A DNA stretch of 64,000 nucleotides from JALYGJ01 sp963781705 (lineage in GTDB: Bacteria; Chloroflexota; Limnocylindria; Limnocylindrales; CSP1-4), in contig CAWAGP010000010.1 in NCBI GenBank assembly GCA_963781705.1, forward strand, positions 682,001-746,000, read 5' to 3'. This document shows positions 45,492 through 53,049 of the stretch, one piece after another; position 1 is the first letter of the stretch, and each line of letters begins with the position of its first letter. Below the pieces are notes generated by a model. It searched no databases. It was not told the DNA's origin and worked only from the letters and a program-made list of their open reading frames with translations. Position numbers and translations under genes: made by a program.

Positions 45492-45524
45492 AAAAAAGCC
45501 GGGGGCCCATCTGGCCCTCCGGCT
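45492..45524 (-). terminator. Intrinsic terminator in the leader of the ABC operon
   Basis: On the minus strand AGCCGGAGGGCC, loop AGAT, GGGCCCCCGGCT and a T run (A6 at 45492-45497 on the plus strand). One A-C mismatch in a 12-bp stem. It lies about 95 nt upstream of the ATPase start and about 27 nt after the end of a leader ORF, so it is placed to attenuate the operon; alternatively it only ends transcripts from the DUF2277 gene. Confidence 0.75.
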
Positions 45525-45550
45525 TCGTGACTCTGGCGGTTGCCCGCCGG

Positions 45551-45652
45551 TCAGGTCGAAGAGGGCACAGATCTCCCGCGCTCCGAGGCGCCGAAAGGCG
45601 CGACGGTTCGCAGCATGCAAGCTGCGGCGCTGGTGAGATTCACGTTCAACAT
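45551..45652 (-). CDS. Candidate leader peptide (uORF), 33 residues
   Basis: ATG 45652 to TGA 45551-45553 on the minus strand, beginning MLNVNLTSAAACMLRTVAP. AGGAG at 45666-45670 is 13 nt upstream, slightly far. It contains a small GCGCC/GGCGC hairpin. It lies between a good promoter and an intrinsic terminator before the ABC operon, the layout of ribosome-mediated attenuation as at bmrB-bmrCD in Bacillus. Coding capacity is not proven. Confidence 0.35.
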   Translation of the reverse strand: MLNVNLTSAAACMLRTVAPFGASERGRSVPSST

Positions 45653-45705
45653 TTCGTTAGTGCAGCTCCTTTTAGAGGCTGGCGAAGCGCGACTGCAAGC
45701 CGGCA

Positions 45706-45730
45706 GGATACGGGCCGCCGGGGCGGCCTG

Positions 45731-45734
<4 letters not shown>
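45706..45734 (-). promoter_or_regulatory. Sigma70 promoter of the ABC operon with palindromic spacer
   Basis: TTGACA (45734-45729) and TATCCT (45711-45706) on the minus strand are 17 bp apart. The spacer contains GGCCGCC-cc-GGCGGCC, a 16-bp inverted repeat that could be an operator. Expected start near 45699, giving a leader of about 300 nt. The -35 overlaps the stop of the DUF2277 gene. Confidence 0.65.
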
Positions 45735-45946
<212 letters not shown>

Positions 45947-46173
45947 GGCCGACACGATACCCGCCGGACGGCGACGTGTGGTGGTACGCACGGTGCGCGG
46001 ACAGCTGCGTGCCAACTGGACTATGCTGCGGTTGGCTCAACTGGAGTCTCGCGAGCGCGGCAGTTATTCCGCGTTCCGTGTGGCAGCCCTACAGGGCGTG
46101 GCGGCGAGAAGAGGGCTCGACGGTCGAATGACCGAATTGGCCGGCTCCGGGGGCAGGACGTCCCGAGGCTTCC

Positions 46174-47484
46174 GTGCTCTCCGCACCCCTGGTCGACGAC
46201 TGGCGGCGTTTTGCCGACCCGCGTTTCAGGCCGTACCACTACCTGGCGCTGTGCCAGGGCATCGTCGCGGTGCTGGCTGGCTTCGACGTGCTCATTCCCT
46301 TCGCGCTGGCCATCGGCACGCCGGCGCCGGTGGCGGTGCTGCTCGGTGTGCTGCCGCTGTTCGGTGGTATGGCCCAGATGCTCGTGCCGCGCCTGCTCGA
46401 CTACACCGACGGCAACCTGCGCGGGCTGACGATCCTGCTCGCCGCGGTTGCCGAACCGCGCGGCTTCTGGTTCGTCGCCCTGACACTGCTCGTCGCCACT
46501 GGTGCGGTCGGTGGCGTCCTGGCAATCGCGCTGCTGGCCCTGGCCATAGTGCTCGGCAGCGTGCTGTCGTCGGTCGCCGGTGCCAATCTGCTGTCGTGGC
46601 ACTCGGCGGTCCTGCCGGAACCTGATCGGCGTCTCGTGGTGCCGCGCCTGATGGCGGTGTCGCTCGCCATCGGCGCCCTGTTGCTGCTACCCACGGCGGC
46701 GCTGCTAGACGCCATGTTCCACCAGGTCGGCATCATCGCCTATGCCCTGCCGCTGGCCCTGTCGGGCACATTCGGCGTGATCGAAATCGCCGTCCTCGCG
46801 CGGCTGCGTCATCCCGGCCGGGTCATCGTGCCACCTGATGCGCTGACCGCCGACGCGCAGACGACGACCGAGATGAATGGCTTCCTGCGCGTCAGTGTTC
46901 TCAACGCGCTGGGTATGGGCTTCGCGCCGGCCATGTCGGTGTACATCATCTCCGTGGTGGGCATGTCGGCCGGCTTCTCGATGATGGTCGGCTCGATCGG
47001 CAACCTCACCCAGGTCGTCACTGCGGCGCTGGTCGGTGCGCGGCTGGCGCGCGCGTCGGCCGAGAACCTGCTGCGCAACTCGTTCGGCATTCGCGCGGCG
47101 GCGATGGTCTGCCCGATCCTCGCCCTGCCGGGGACGCTGACCGCGCCGATCTTCCTGATCGCAGCCTCGATGCTCGGCGCAATCGGTTTCGCGCAGGGCT
47201 CGCTGGCAGCCAACGAGCGGCTCTTTCGCCTCATCCACGGGCCCGCGGTCGTTCGCCACCATGCGCGCTATCTGGGCCAGACCTCTGGAGCGATGACCAT
47301 CGGCCAATTGGCCGGTGCCGCTGCCGTGTCGTTCGGCTATCCGGCGTTCGTGGTGCTTTACGTGATCTCGTCCGGGACGCGCGTGATCGCCTATCGGAAG
47401 GCCGGCCAACTTGCCCGCGGCCCGGCCGCCGCGGTGTCCGAGATCCGGCCGACGACCGACTCGCCGGCGACCGTCGCCGCCTGA
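46174..47484 (+). CDS. Major-facilitator-like transporter
   Basis: A 436-residue polytopic protein with about 11-12 hydrophobic segments, e.g. GIVAVLAGFDVLIPFALAIG, LTLLVATGAVGGVLAIALLA and FAPAMSVYIISVVGMSAGFS. The two-halves layout with a charged middle loop (near residues 215-235) fits MFS-type carriers, but the classic motif A is weak, so assignment rests on topology. GTG 46174 is used; upstream 230 bp (45947-46173) contain no other gene that I can support. Ends at a strong terminator shared with the convergent DoxX-like gene. Confidence 0.68.
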   Translation: MLSAPLVDDWRRFADPRFRPYHYLALCQGIVAVLAGFDVLIPFALAIGTPAPVAVLLGVLPLFGGMAQMLVPRLLDYTDGNLRGLTILLAAVAEPRGFWFVALTLLVATGAVGGVLAIALLALAIVLGSVLSSVAGANLLSWHSAVLPEPDRRLVVPRLMAVSLAIGALLLLPTAALLDAMFHQVGIIAYALPLALSGTFGVIEIAVLARLRHPGRVIVPPDALTADAQTTTEMNGFLRVSVLNALGMGFAPAMSVYIISVVGMSAGFSMMVGSIGNLTQVVTAALVGARLARASAENLLRNSFGIRAAAMVCPILALPGTLTAPIFLIAASMLGAIGFAQGSLAANERLFRLIHGPAVVRHHARYLGQTSGAMTIGQLAGAAAVSFGYPAFVVLYVISSGTRVIAYRKAGQLARGPAAAVSEIRPTTDSPATVAA

Positions 47485-47564
47485 TAACCGGCCGCCGCCA
47501 AACGCATCGGCTGGCGCGCTTCAGCGGACACGGCCCATCAACGTCGGCCCGGCCATACATATGG

Positions 47565-47592
47565 AAAGGCGGAGGCTTGCGCCTCCGCCTTT
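47565..47592. terminator. Bidirectional terminator between MFS and DoxX genes
   Basis: A perfect 12-bp stem AAAGGCGGAGGC / GCCTCCGCCTTT with TTGC loop. A and T ends on both sides let it work in both directions, serving the two convergent genes. Confidence 0.85.
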
Positions 47593-47623
47593 CGGGCCTG
47601 GGACAAGTCTTGTCAGGCTTGCG

Positions 47624-48382
47624 TCATGCGCTTGTGGATCCGGTCGTGGAAGCTTGCCGATGGAACACCGAGCCCGGTTGCCAGGGAGTTCCAAGTCGCG
47701 GCAGCAGGTAGCGGTCGACGCCGTAGTAACCGGCCACCTTCCATGCCAGCACGAGGCCGATGGCGAAGGTGAACATGACCGGGTTGGACGACGTGGAGCC
47801 GGCCAGCAGGTACGACACGTTCATCAGCGCCCCGAAGAAGGCGGCGATGCCGGTCAGCATGCCGAAGATCAGGCCCAGGCCGACAGCGATCTCGCCGAAG
47901 GTGATCAGCAGTGCGAACCAGCCCTGCGCCTGGTTGTCGATCAGCAGTTGGATGAAACCGCGGTACCAGTCGTACGTGATTGGCGCATGGCCCTGCGCCG
48001 GAACCGCGACTGCGTTGTTCCAGTAACCCAGCAGCGCGCTGCCGCCCTGCGTCCAGCTTGCCTCGCTAAGCTTGGTCAGGCCGGCGTCCAGCCAGGCATA
48101 GCCGACGAACACTCGGATCGGCAGCCAGAACAGGCCGGCGGCCCGATTGTTGAACAGGAACCGGGCGAAGCCGGGTCCTTCGACCTGTACCTCGTCCGAC
48201 CCCGGCGCCTGGCGCGCGTCGTAGAAGAGCGCAACGAGCAGGGCCAGGAATGACACCCAGAAGATCCAGGTGACCACGGTGCGGATGTCGCCGGTCAGTC
48301 CGATTTGCGAAATCACCAACAGGGCGAGACTAACCGCAGCGACTGCACCCAGTCCGTAGATGACGGCGCGCAGCGAACTCAT
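47624..48382 (-). CDS. DoxX/DoxD-like membrane protein
   Basis: About 252 residues from ATG 48382, with GGGAGGT 8 nt upstream. Seven hydrophobic segments; the DoxX-type core begins at RVFVGYAWLDAGLTKLSEAS near residue 92, with a GEIAVGLGLIFGMLTGIAAF segment near 165 and a PVMFTFAIGLVLAWKVAGYY segment near 205. DoxX/DoxD proteins are subunits of thiosulfate:quinone oxidoreductases or redox-linked membrane partners. An upstream in-frame extension exists but lies beyond the ribosome site. Confidence 0.82.
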   Translation of the reverse strand: MSSLRAVIYGLGAVAAVSLALLVISQIGLTGDIRTVVTWIFWVSFLALLVALFYDARQAPGSDEVQVEGPGFARFLFNNRAAGLFWLPIRVFVGYAWLDAGLTKLSEASWTQGGSALLGYWNNAVAVPAQGHAPITYDWYRGFIQLLIDNQAQGWFALLITFGEIAVGLGLIFGMLTGIAAFFGALMNVSYLLAGSTSSNPVMFTFAIGLVLAWKVAGYYGVDRYLLPRLGTPWQPGSVFHRQASTTGSTSA

Positions 48383-48466
48383 CCGGAACGACCTCCCTTT
48401 TGTCTTGTCCGCGCCGCCTATCTGGCGGCGGTTCGGATGGGTAAAGACTGTCGCAGCATCCAACCC

Positions 48467-48487
48467 AGCCGGAGGGCCAGATGGCCC
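48467..48487. promoter_or_regulatory. Palindrome upstream of the DoxX gene
   Basis: GGGCC-AGAT-GGCCC (48474-48487) lies about 90 bp upstream of the DoxX ATG. The 18 bases AGCCGGAGGGCCAGATGG (48467-48484) are identical to the 5' part of the terminator at 45492-45524 read on the minus strand. Confidence 0.35.
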
Positions 48488-48574
48488 GAATACTAAGCCA
48501 AATGGTCCACGTTTAGAGCGAGGATCGTCGTCCGGGATGGCTGTCGCAAGCCCGTCGGGCGGGTCGTGGCGGCG

Positions 48575-48775
48575 TCAGCGCGAAGGGCCGCGGACTTCCA
48601 GGAGATGGGCCTTCCACCCGTCGGGCGCGCTGTCTGAGCTGCTGCCCTGCCAGCCACACGTGCAGGTGACGAGCTGCTCGCGGTGCTGGTAGCGATCGAT
48701 CAGATGTTTGAAGGGCTCGGGCGGTGCGTCCTTGGGAACTGACCGGCGCCAAACGGATGAACTGGAAGTTGTCAC
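48575..48775 (-). CDS. Small Cys-containing protein
   Basis: A 66-residue protein from GTG 48775 with GAGAGGT 7 nt upstream. Core residues VTCTCGWQGSSSDSAPDGWK with a final KAHLLEV: a CxCGWxG turn and a WxxHL ending that suggest a mini zinc-binding fold (two Cys, one His). No family name is certain. Expressed on its own between the DoxX gene and a hypothetical gene. Confidence 0.5.
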   Translation of the reverse strand: MTTSSSSVWRRSVPKDAPPEPFKHLIDRYQHREQLVTCTCGWQGSSSDSAPDGWKAHLLEVRGPSR

Positions 48776-48968
48776 GCCTCGACCTCTCGTGCGTCAGTGA
48801 ATACTGCCGGTGAGATCACCGCGTGACGCTTCCGCTGGCTGCCCGATGCGGGCGCTCGGCAACGTTGGTCGCGTCCCACGCTGGGCTGCTGAAGGTGACC
48901 GACCGGCTTGCAGACCACTAATTCTACCTGACGAGTGGAACATCGGCCGAAGAGTGGCCGGTGGCCGT

Positions 48969-49649
48969 CTAGGCGCTGGACGGCAGCGCCGCGATGAGTT
49001 GGACGCCTGCGTCCCAGTCGGACGGCGAGCTTGCTTGAAGCCGGCTTCGTTCGTGGCGCATGGCGTCGGTGATGGCGGGCTGCCAACCGACTCGCCGCGA
49101 TTCCGCTTCGGCACGCTCGAGCTGGCGCTCCACGAACGCGGCGTATAGCGCCGTGGGCGTGTGCTCAGCCAGCCGCCGCTCGAGGTCGCCCCCCGGCTCA
49201 GCCGCCGCGCGCAGCTGGGCGAGGAAGCCGACGATCTCGCGCGACACCGGCTCCCACGTCTGCGAGTGCCCGCCGCGGGCGACGATCGGTGCGGCGGAGG
49301 ATAGTACGGCGACCGTCACCCCGTCCTCCCTGGAGACGCTCAGGTCGCCGCCGAAAGCAACGAACTCGTTCGAGACACCCAGCCGGTCCACGATACGGAT
49401 GGTCCCCCAGGCGAACGACGCGTGGCCCTGAGGAGACGCGCTACTTTCGAGCGTGGCGGGCAGGCCGCGGCCGTCGACTGCTTCCCAGTAGTCGACTCGT
49501 TCGGGGTCGAAATGGATCAGCGTGGGCCGCCGGCGCAGGGCGATGAACAGGTACGCGGGGCCGACGGCCACAGGCGGTCCGGGAACCAGCAGGAACCCGA
49601 GCTGCTCGAGTAATTCCCCGCCAGCTGCGGGGCCAAGAGTTGCAGCCAT
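48969..49649 (-). CDS. Hypothetical protein, about 226 residues
   Basis: ATG 49649 is chosen because GGGAGG lies 8 nt upstream; ATG 49655 would be too close. No signal peptide or membrane helix. The N-terminal two thirds are beta-rich (VAVGPAYLFIALRRRPTLIH, SFAWGTIRIVDRLGVSNEFV, GVTVAVLSSAAPIV) and the last third is helical with many Glu/Arg (LYAAFVERQLERAEAESRRV). I do not recognise the family. The regions 48776-48968 and 49650-49743 around it hold nothing I can name. Confidence 0.55.
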   Translation of the reverse strand: MAATLGPAAGGELLEQLGFLLVPGPPVAVGPAYLFIALRRRPTLIHFDPERVDYWEAVDGRGLPATLESSASPQGHASFAWGTIRIVDRLGVSNEFVAFGGDLSVSREDGVTVAVLSSAAPIVARGGHSQTWEPVSREIVGFLAQLRAAAEPGGDLERRLAEHTPTALYAAFVERQLERAEAESRRVGWQPAITDAMRHERSRLQASSPSDWDAGVQLIAALPSSA

Positions 49650-49743
49650 GTCCATATCCTCCCGCGGAATAAGGGCGCGGCCAAGGTGCCAAGCGGACCG
49701 TTGCGGCGTGCCGGCCGTCCGATTCGGGCGGCCGGCACGCGCA

Positions 49744-52725
49744 TCAGTCGATGGCAGCGAACGTCGCGGTGGCGCTGAACGTAGGCTGCGGCCGCCCCAG
49801 CAGGTAGCCCTGGGCGTAGCGGATATCGAGCGCGCGCAGCGTTAGTAGCTCGGCTTCGGTCTCGACGCCTTCGGCGATGATCCAGAAACCGGCGTCCTTG
49901 GCGAAGTGCTTCATGCCCGCCACCAGCGCCTGGCGTGCACGGTCCTGATCGATATGACTGATCAGCGCTCGGTCCAGCTTCACGAAGCTCGGCTGCAGTT
50001 CGAGGATGTGGCGCAGGCTGGCGAAGCCGGCACCGGCATCGTCAACGGCCAGGCGCACGTTTGGGCCCAGGCGGCTGACGGCCGCGCGGAACTGCGCATA
50101 GTCGACGATCTCTTCGTGCTCGGTCATCTCGACCACCAGCGCGCGGTCGGCGTCGAGCACCAGTTCCAGGAACCCGTTCCCGCCGGCGATCAACGCCGGC
50201 GACGCGTTGATGTTGAGCCACCGGCCGGCGGGCATGGAGGCTGCCGCGATCATCGCCTTCTGGACCACCGCCAACTCGAGCTGTTTGCCCATGCCGGCCG
50301 CGGTCGCCTCGGCGAACTGGTCTTCCGGGCCTATGCCACTGTCGAATCGGGTCAGTGCCTCGTAGCCGACGACGCGGTTGGCCACCAGGTCGACGATCGG
50401 CTGGAAGTAGGGCACGAACGCGCTCTTGTCGATGATGCTGGCGACGCGCTGACGCACCTGCTCGGCGGAGGTCCGTTCGGCCACCTTGGGCCCGATCAGC
50501 GTGCCGGCGATGTCGGCGAACTCGATCATTGCCGGGAGTGCGCTGGACAGCGTCTCTTGGGCATTCGCATCGGCGCTGCTGAGGAGCATGTAACCGATCA
50601 GGTTGGTCGCATCGCGAATCGGTGCGTATGCGATCGCGCGCACGCCGAGCTCAGCCAGCAGTCCGTTGTAGGGGTGCGTCGGCTGCGCCTGCCATGCTTC
50701 GATCCAGGGTCCCCGAGCGGCCCGCTCGCGCATCTCGGCAACGCGCTGCTTGGGCAGATGCCTGAGCGTCACGCGGTTACCGGTCGAGGTGACCAGGCCG
50801 TACGGCATGGCGCGACCGTCGAGTTCGAAGATGACCAGGCCGGCGGTTGCTGCGCCAGGCAAACCGGCTACCTGGCCGCAGATCGTGTCAGCGATCGTTT
50901 CGGCTGATGCGCGCGTGTCGATGCCGCGGATCGTCTCGGCAATGAGTGCTCGCTCCCGCGCCAGCTGCGCCGCATGGGCCTCCCCGCGCCGCTCGACCGA
51001 TACGTCGCGGCTGACGCCCACGAAACCGTTCAGCGATCCATCCGGCTCGCGGATACCGGACACGATGGCGGCAACTTGGTATTCGCTACCGTCCTTGCGG
51101 CGGTTGATGAAGTCGCATACCCACGGCCGACCGGCGGTGAGCGTCTCCCACATCGCCCGATAGAACGCGGGCGGTTGGCGGCCGCTCTGAAGCAGGCGCG
51201 GGTTACGACCGAGGACCTCGGCTGCGGTGTAGCCGCTCATTCTTTCGAACGCGGGATTGACGTATTCGATGTCGGCATCCGCGTTGGCGATGATCACCGC
51301 CTCGGACGTCTGTTCGATGGCCATGCCCAACCGTTGCAGGCGCTGTTGCGAGGCGCGCTGCTCAGTTACGTCCTGGAAGGTCATCACGACACCGCCCACG
51401 ACTGGATCGTCGACTCGATTGACCGCGGTCACGTTCAGCCAGCGGTACTCGCCGACATCGTTGCGGACCCTCACCTCGCCGTGTTCGCGAGCACCCGGCG
51501 TGGCCAGGACCGAGGCCAGCCGCTGGGCGCCCATGGCCTTGTCGTCGGGGTGGAGAAGTTTGAGGAAATCCTGGATCGACTGACCGGCCGACTGCTCGCC
51601 AGGGCCACCGATGACCCTTGCCGCGGCCGCGTTCGACAGCAGGATCCTGCCGTCCTTGCCGACCACCGTCAGCGCGTCGGAGGCGTTGGCCAGCAGTGCC
51701 GCGATGCGCCGCTCGTGCCGGGCCTCGCGCCTGCCGGCCTCGTACGCGCGCAGGAACAGCAGGCCGACGAGCATGATCTCGGCGGCCTCACCGAGCAGCG
51801 GAACGCCGAGCGTGGCCTCATCGGTGACGTTGGTGACGGCCAGTACTGCAGTCGCAACAAGCAGGCCGAGCATCGCCCGGCTTGAACCATCTTCCTTCTC
51901 GGCAGCCTGCTGCTCGGTCAGGCCCCTCATCGATGGGAGGAGTGCGGCGAGACCCACCGCCAGGTAGCTCATCATCCACAGCGCGTCGAGCACGGTCGTT
52001 GCGTCTTCGACATCGGCGAAGTAAAGGCCATACAGCACATCGGCAGCCATCAGCAGGCCAAGGCCAAGTAGCAGCGCTTGCTGGGCTCGGCCCCGCCACC
52101 CGCCAGCTAGCAGCAGAAACGCGGCCGCCGCCAGCAGGACGGTATCGCCGATGGGGTAGGCGAGCAGCGTCAGCTTGGCGTCGAACGCGAGCGTTGGGTC
52201 GCCGTTGACCTGGCGCAGGTAACCAAGGCCGAGCAGTACCGCGCAGGCGAAGCCGATTGCCAGCGCGTCGACCAACCGGGCGACCCGATGACGCGGATGC
52301 TGGATGAAGATGAACAAACCCAGGCCAATGGCGAACAGCGGATAGCCGGCCAGGTACGCGCCGCCGGCAACTGACGGGAAAGGCTGCCCGCCGCCCAGGT
52401 CACCGCTGAACCAAAGCAAGTCGCCGAGTAGGAAGGCCGCCTGACCCAGCGCGAGCCAGCGCCACGGCCGCGTGGTCGCGGGCTGGTATAGCCGCGGTCC
52501 GACGAGCAGGGCCACAAGCGCGAGGCCGGATGGCACCAAATAGGCGGTCGCCGAGATGAGGCCGTCGGTCAGGAAATAGACCGGTAGCGCGAGCAGGCCG
52601 ACAACGAGGAAGATGCTGGTGGCGACCAGCGGCCGCGATGGCGCACGCAGGTTCTCGAACGTCGGCAAGCGCCGATAGAACGTTGCGTGGCCGATCAGCG
52701 GGGGCACGACCGCTGGTCTGTTCAT
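49744..52725 (-). CDS. Membrane-bound PAS/GAF/EAL cyclic-di-GMP phosphodiesterase
   Basis: About 993 residues from ATG 52725 (GGGAG 8 nt upstream). Nine to ten membrane helices (about residues 35-330, MASE-like), two PAS domains (about 345-470, LLANASDALTVVGKDGRI; about 480-600, TSEAVIIANADADIEYVNPA), a GAF domain (about 620-760) and a C-terminal EAL domain with its catalytic set: YEALTRF, INASPALI, VEMTEHEE, AVDDAGAGFASL, FVKLDRAL, EGVETEAE and QGYLLGRP. No GGDEF domain is visible, so it should only degrade c-di-GMP. It is divergent from dnaG-rpoD across a 324-bp region. Confidence 0.93.
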   Translation of the reverse strand: MNRPAVVPPLIGHATFYRRLPTFENLRAPSRPLVATSIFLVVGLLALPVYFLTDGLISATAYLVPSGLALVALLVGPRLYQPATTRPWRWLALGQAAFLLGDLLWFSGDLGGGQPFPSVAGGAYLAGYPLFAIGLGLFIFIQHPRHRVARLVDALAIGFACAVLLGLGYLRQVNGDPTLAFDAKLTLLAYPIGDTVLLAAAAFLLLAGGWRGRAQQALLLGLGLLMAADVLYGLYFADVEDATTVLDALWMMSYLAVGLAALLPSMRGLTEQQAAEKEDGSSRAMLGLLVATAVLAVTNVTDEATLGVPLLGEAAEIMLVGLLFLRAYEAGRREARHERRIAALLANASDALTVVGKDGRILLSNAAAARVIGGPGEQSAGQSIQDFLKLLHPDDKAMGAQRLASVLATPGAREHGEVRVRNDVGEYRWLNVTAVNRVDDPVVGGVVMTFQDVTEQRASQQRLQRLGMAIEQTSEAVIIANADADIEYVNPAFERMSGYTAAEVLGRNPRLLQSGRQPPAFYRAMWETLTAGRPWVCDFINRRKDGSEYQVAAIVSGIREPDGSLNGFVGVSRDVSVERRGEAHAAQLARERALIAETIRGIDTRASAETIADTICGQVAGLPGAATAGLVIFELDGRAMPYGLVTSTGNRVTLRHLPKQRVAEMRERAARGPWIEAWQAQPTHPYNGLLAELGVRAIAYAPIRDATNLIGYMLLSSADANAQETLSSALPAMIEFADIAGTLIGPKVAERTSAEQVRQRVASIIDKSAFVPYFQPIVDLVANRVVGYEALTRFDSGIGPEDQFAEATAAGMGKQLELAVVQKAMIAAASMPAGRWLNINASPALIAGGNGFLELVLDADRALVVEMTEHEEIVDYAQFRAAVSRLGPNVRLAVDDAGAGFASLRHILELQPSFVKLDRALISHIDQDRARQALVAGMKHFAKDAGFWIIAEGVETEAELLTLRALDIRYAQGYLLGRPQPTFSATATFAAID

Positions 52726-52726
52726 A

Positions 52727-52766
52727 TTGCTTTCTCCCGCAGCACGTTGCTTTCTCCCGCAGCACG
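52727..52766. repeat. Tandem 20-bp duplication carrying the EAL gene ribosome site
   Basis: Two exact copies of TTGCTTTCTCCCGCAGCACG (52727-52746 and 52747-52766). On the minus strand each carries GGGAG, and the proximal copy is the ribosome site of ATG 52725. Probably a recent duplication. Confidence 0.85.
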
Positions 52767-52947
52767 GTTGATCGGCGCAGCCCGGCACACCACTGACGGC
52801 CTTAGGATGGTCTGCCGATTTGCTGGTTGGCGCGATATGCCATTCGTCATTACTGGCGGGAGCCGCTCGGCCGCCGCGCCTTCAGTGGCGCGCCGGCGCA
52901 CCACTCGAGCGTGGCGTCGCATTCCCTAGTCAATACTCTGGGCGGGT

Positions 52948-53022
52948 ATTGACAAAGGCCTTGTCAAGCCCTTGTCAAGGGCCTAAAATGAGGGCCATAG
53001 CCTTGTCAAGACTTGACAAGGC
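52948..53022 (+). promoter_or_regulatory. dnaG-rpoD promoter with an array of CTTGNCAAG palindromes
   Basis: Four perfect 9-mers CTTGNCAAG lie at 52960-52968, 52971-52979, 53002-53010 and 53012-53020, with a weaker ATTGACAAA at 52948-52956. The last two form one perfect inverted repeat (GCCTTGTCAAG, A, CTTGACAAGGC, 53000-53022). A sigma70 promoter is embedded: TTGTCA (52961-52966), 17 bp, TAAAAT (52984-52989). Binding at these sites would overlap the -35 and the region just after the start of transcription. The rest of the 324-bp divergent region (52767-52947) shows nothing notable. Confidence 0.7.
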
Positions 53023-53049
53023 CATTCGTGTGTCCGGAGGCCTGCACCC

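Noticed and set aside
52948..53022. CRISPR array or origin iterons
   Set aside because: Repeats are 9 bp with irregular short spacing and no spacers; the position over a promoter fits operator sites better. No CRISPR array or cas gene is seen anywhere in the window.
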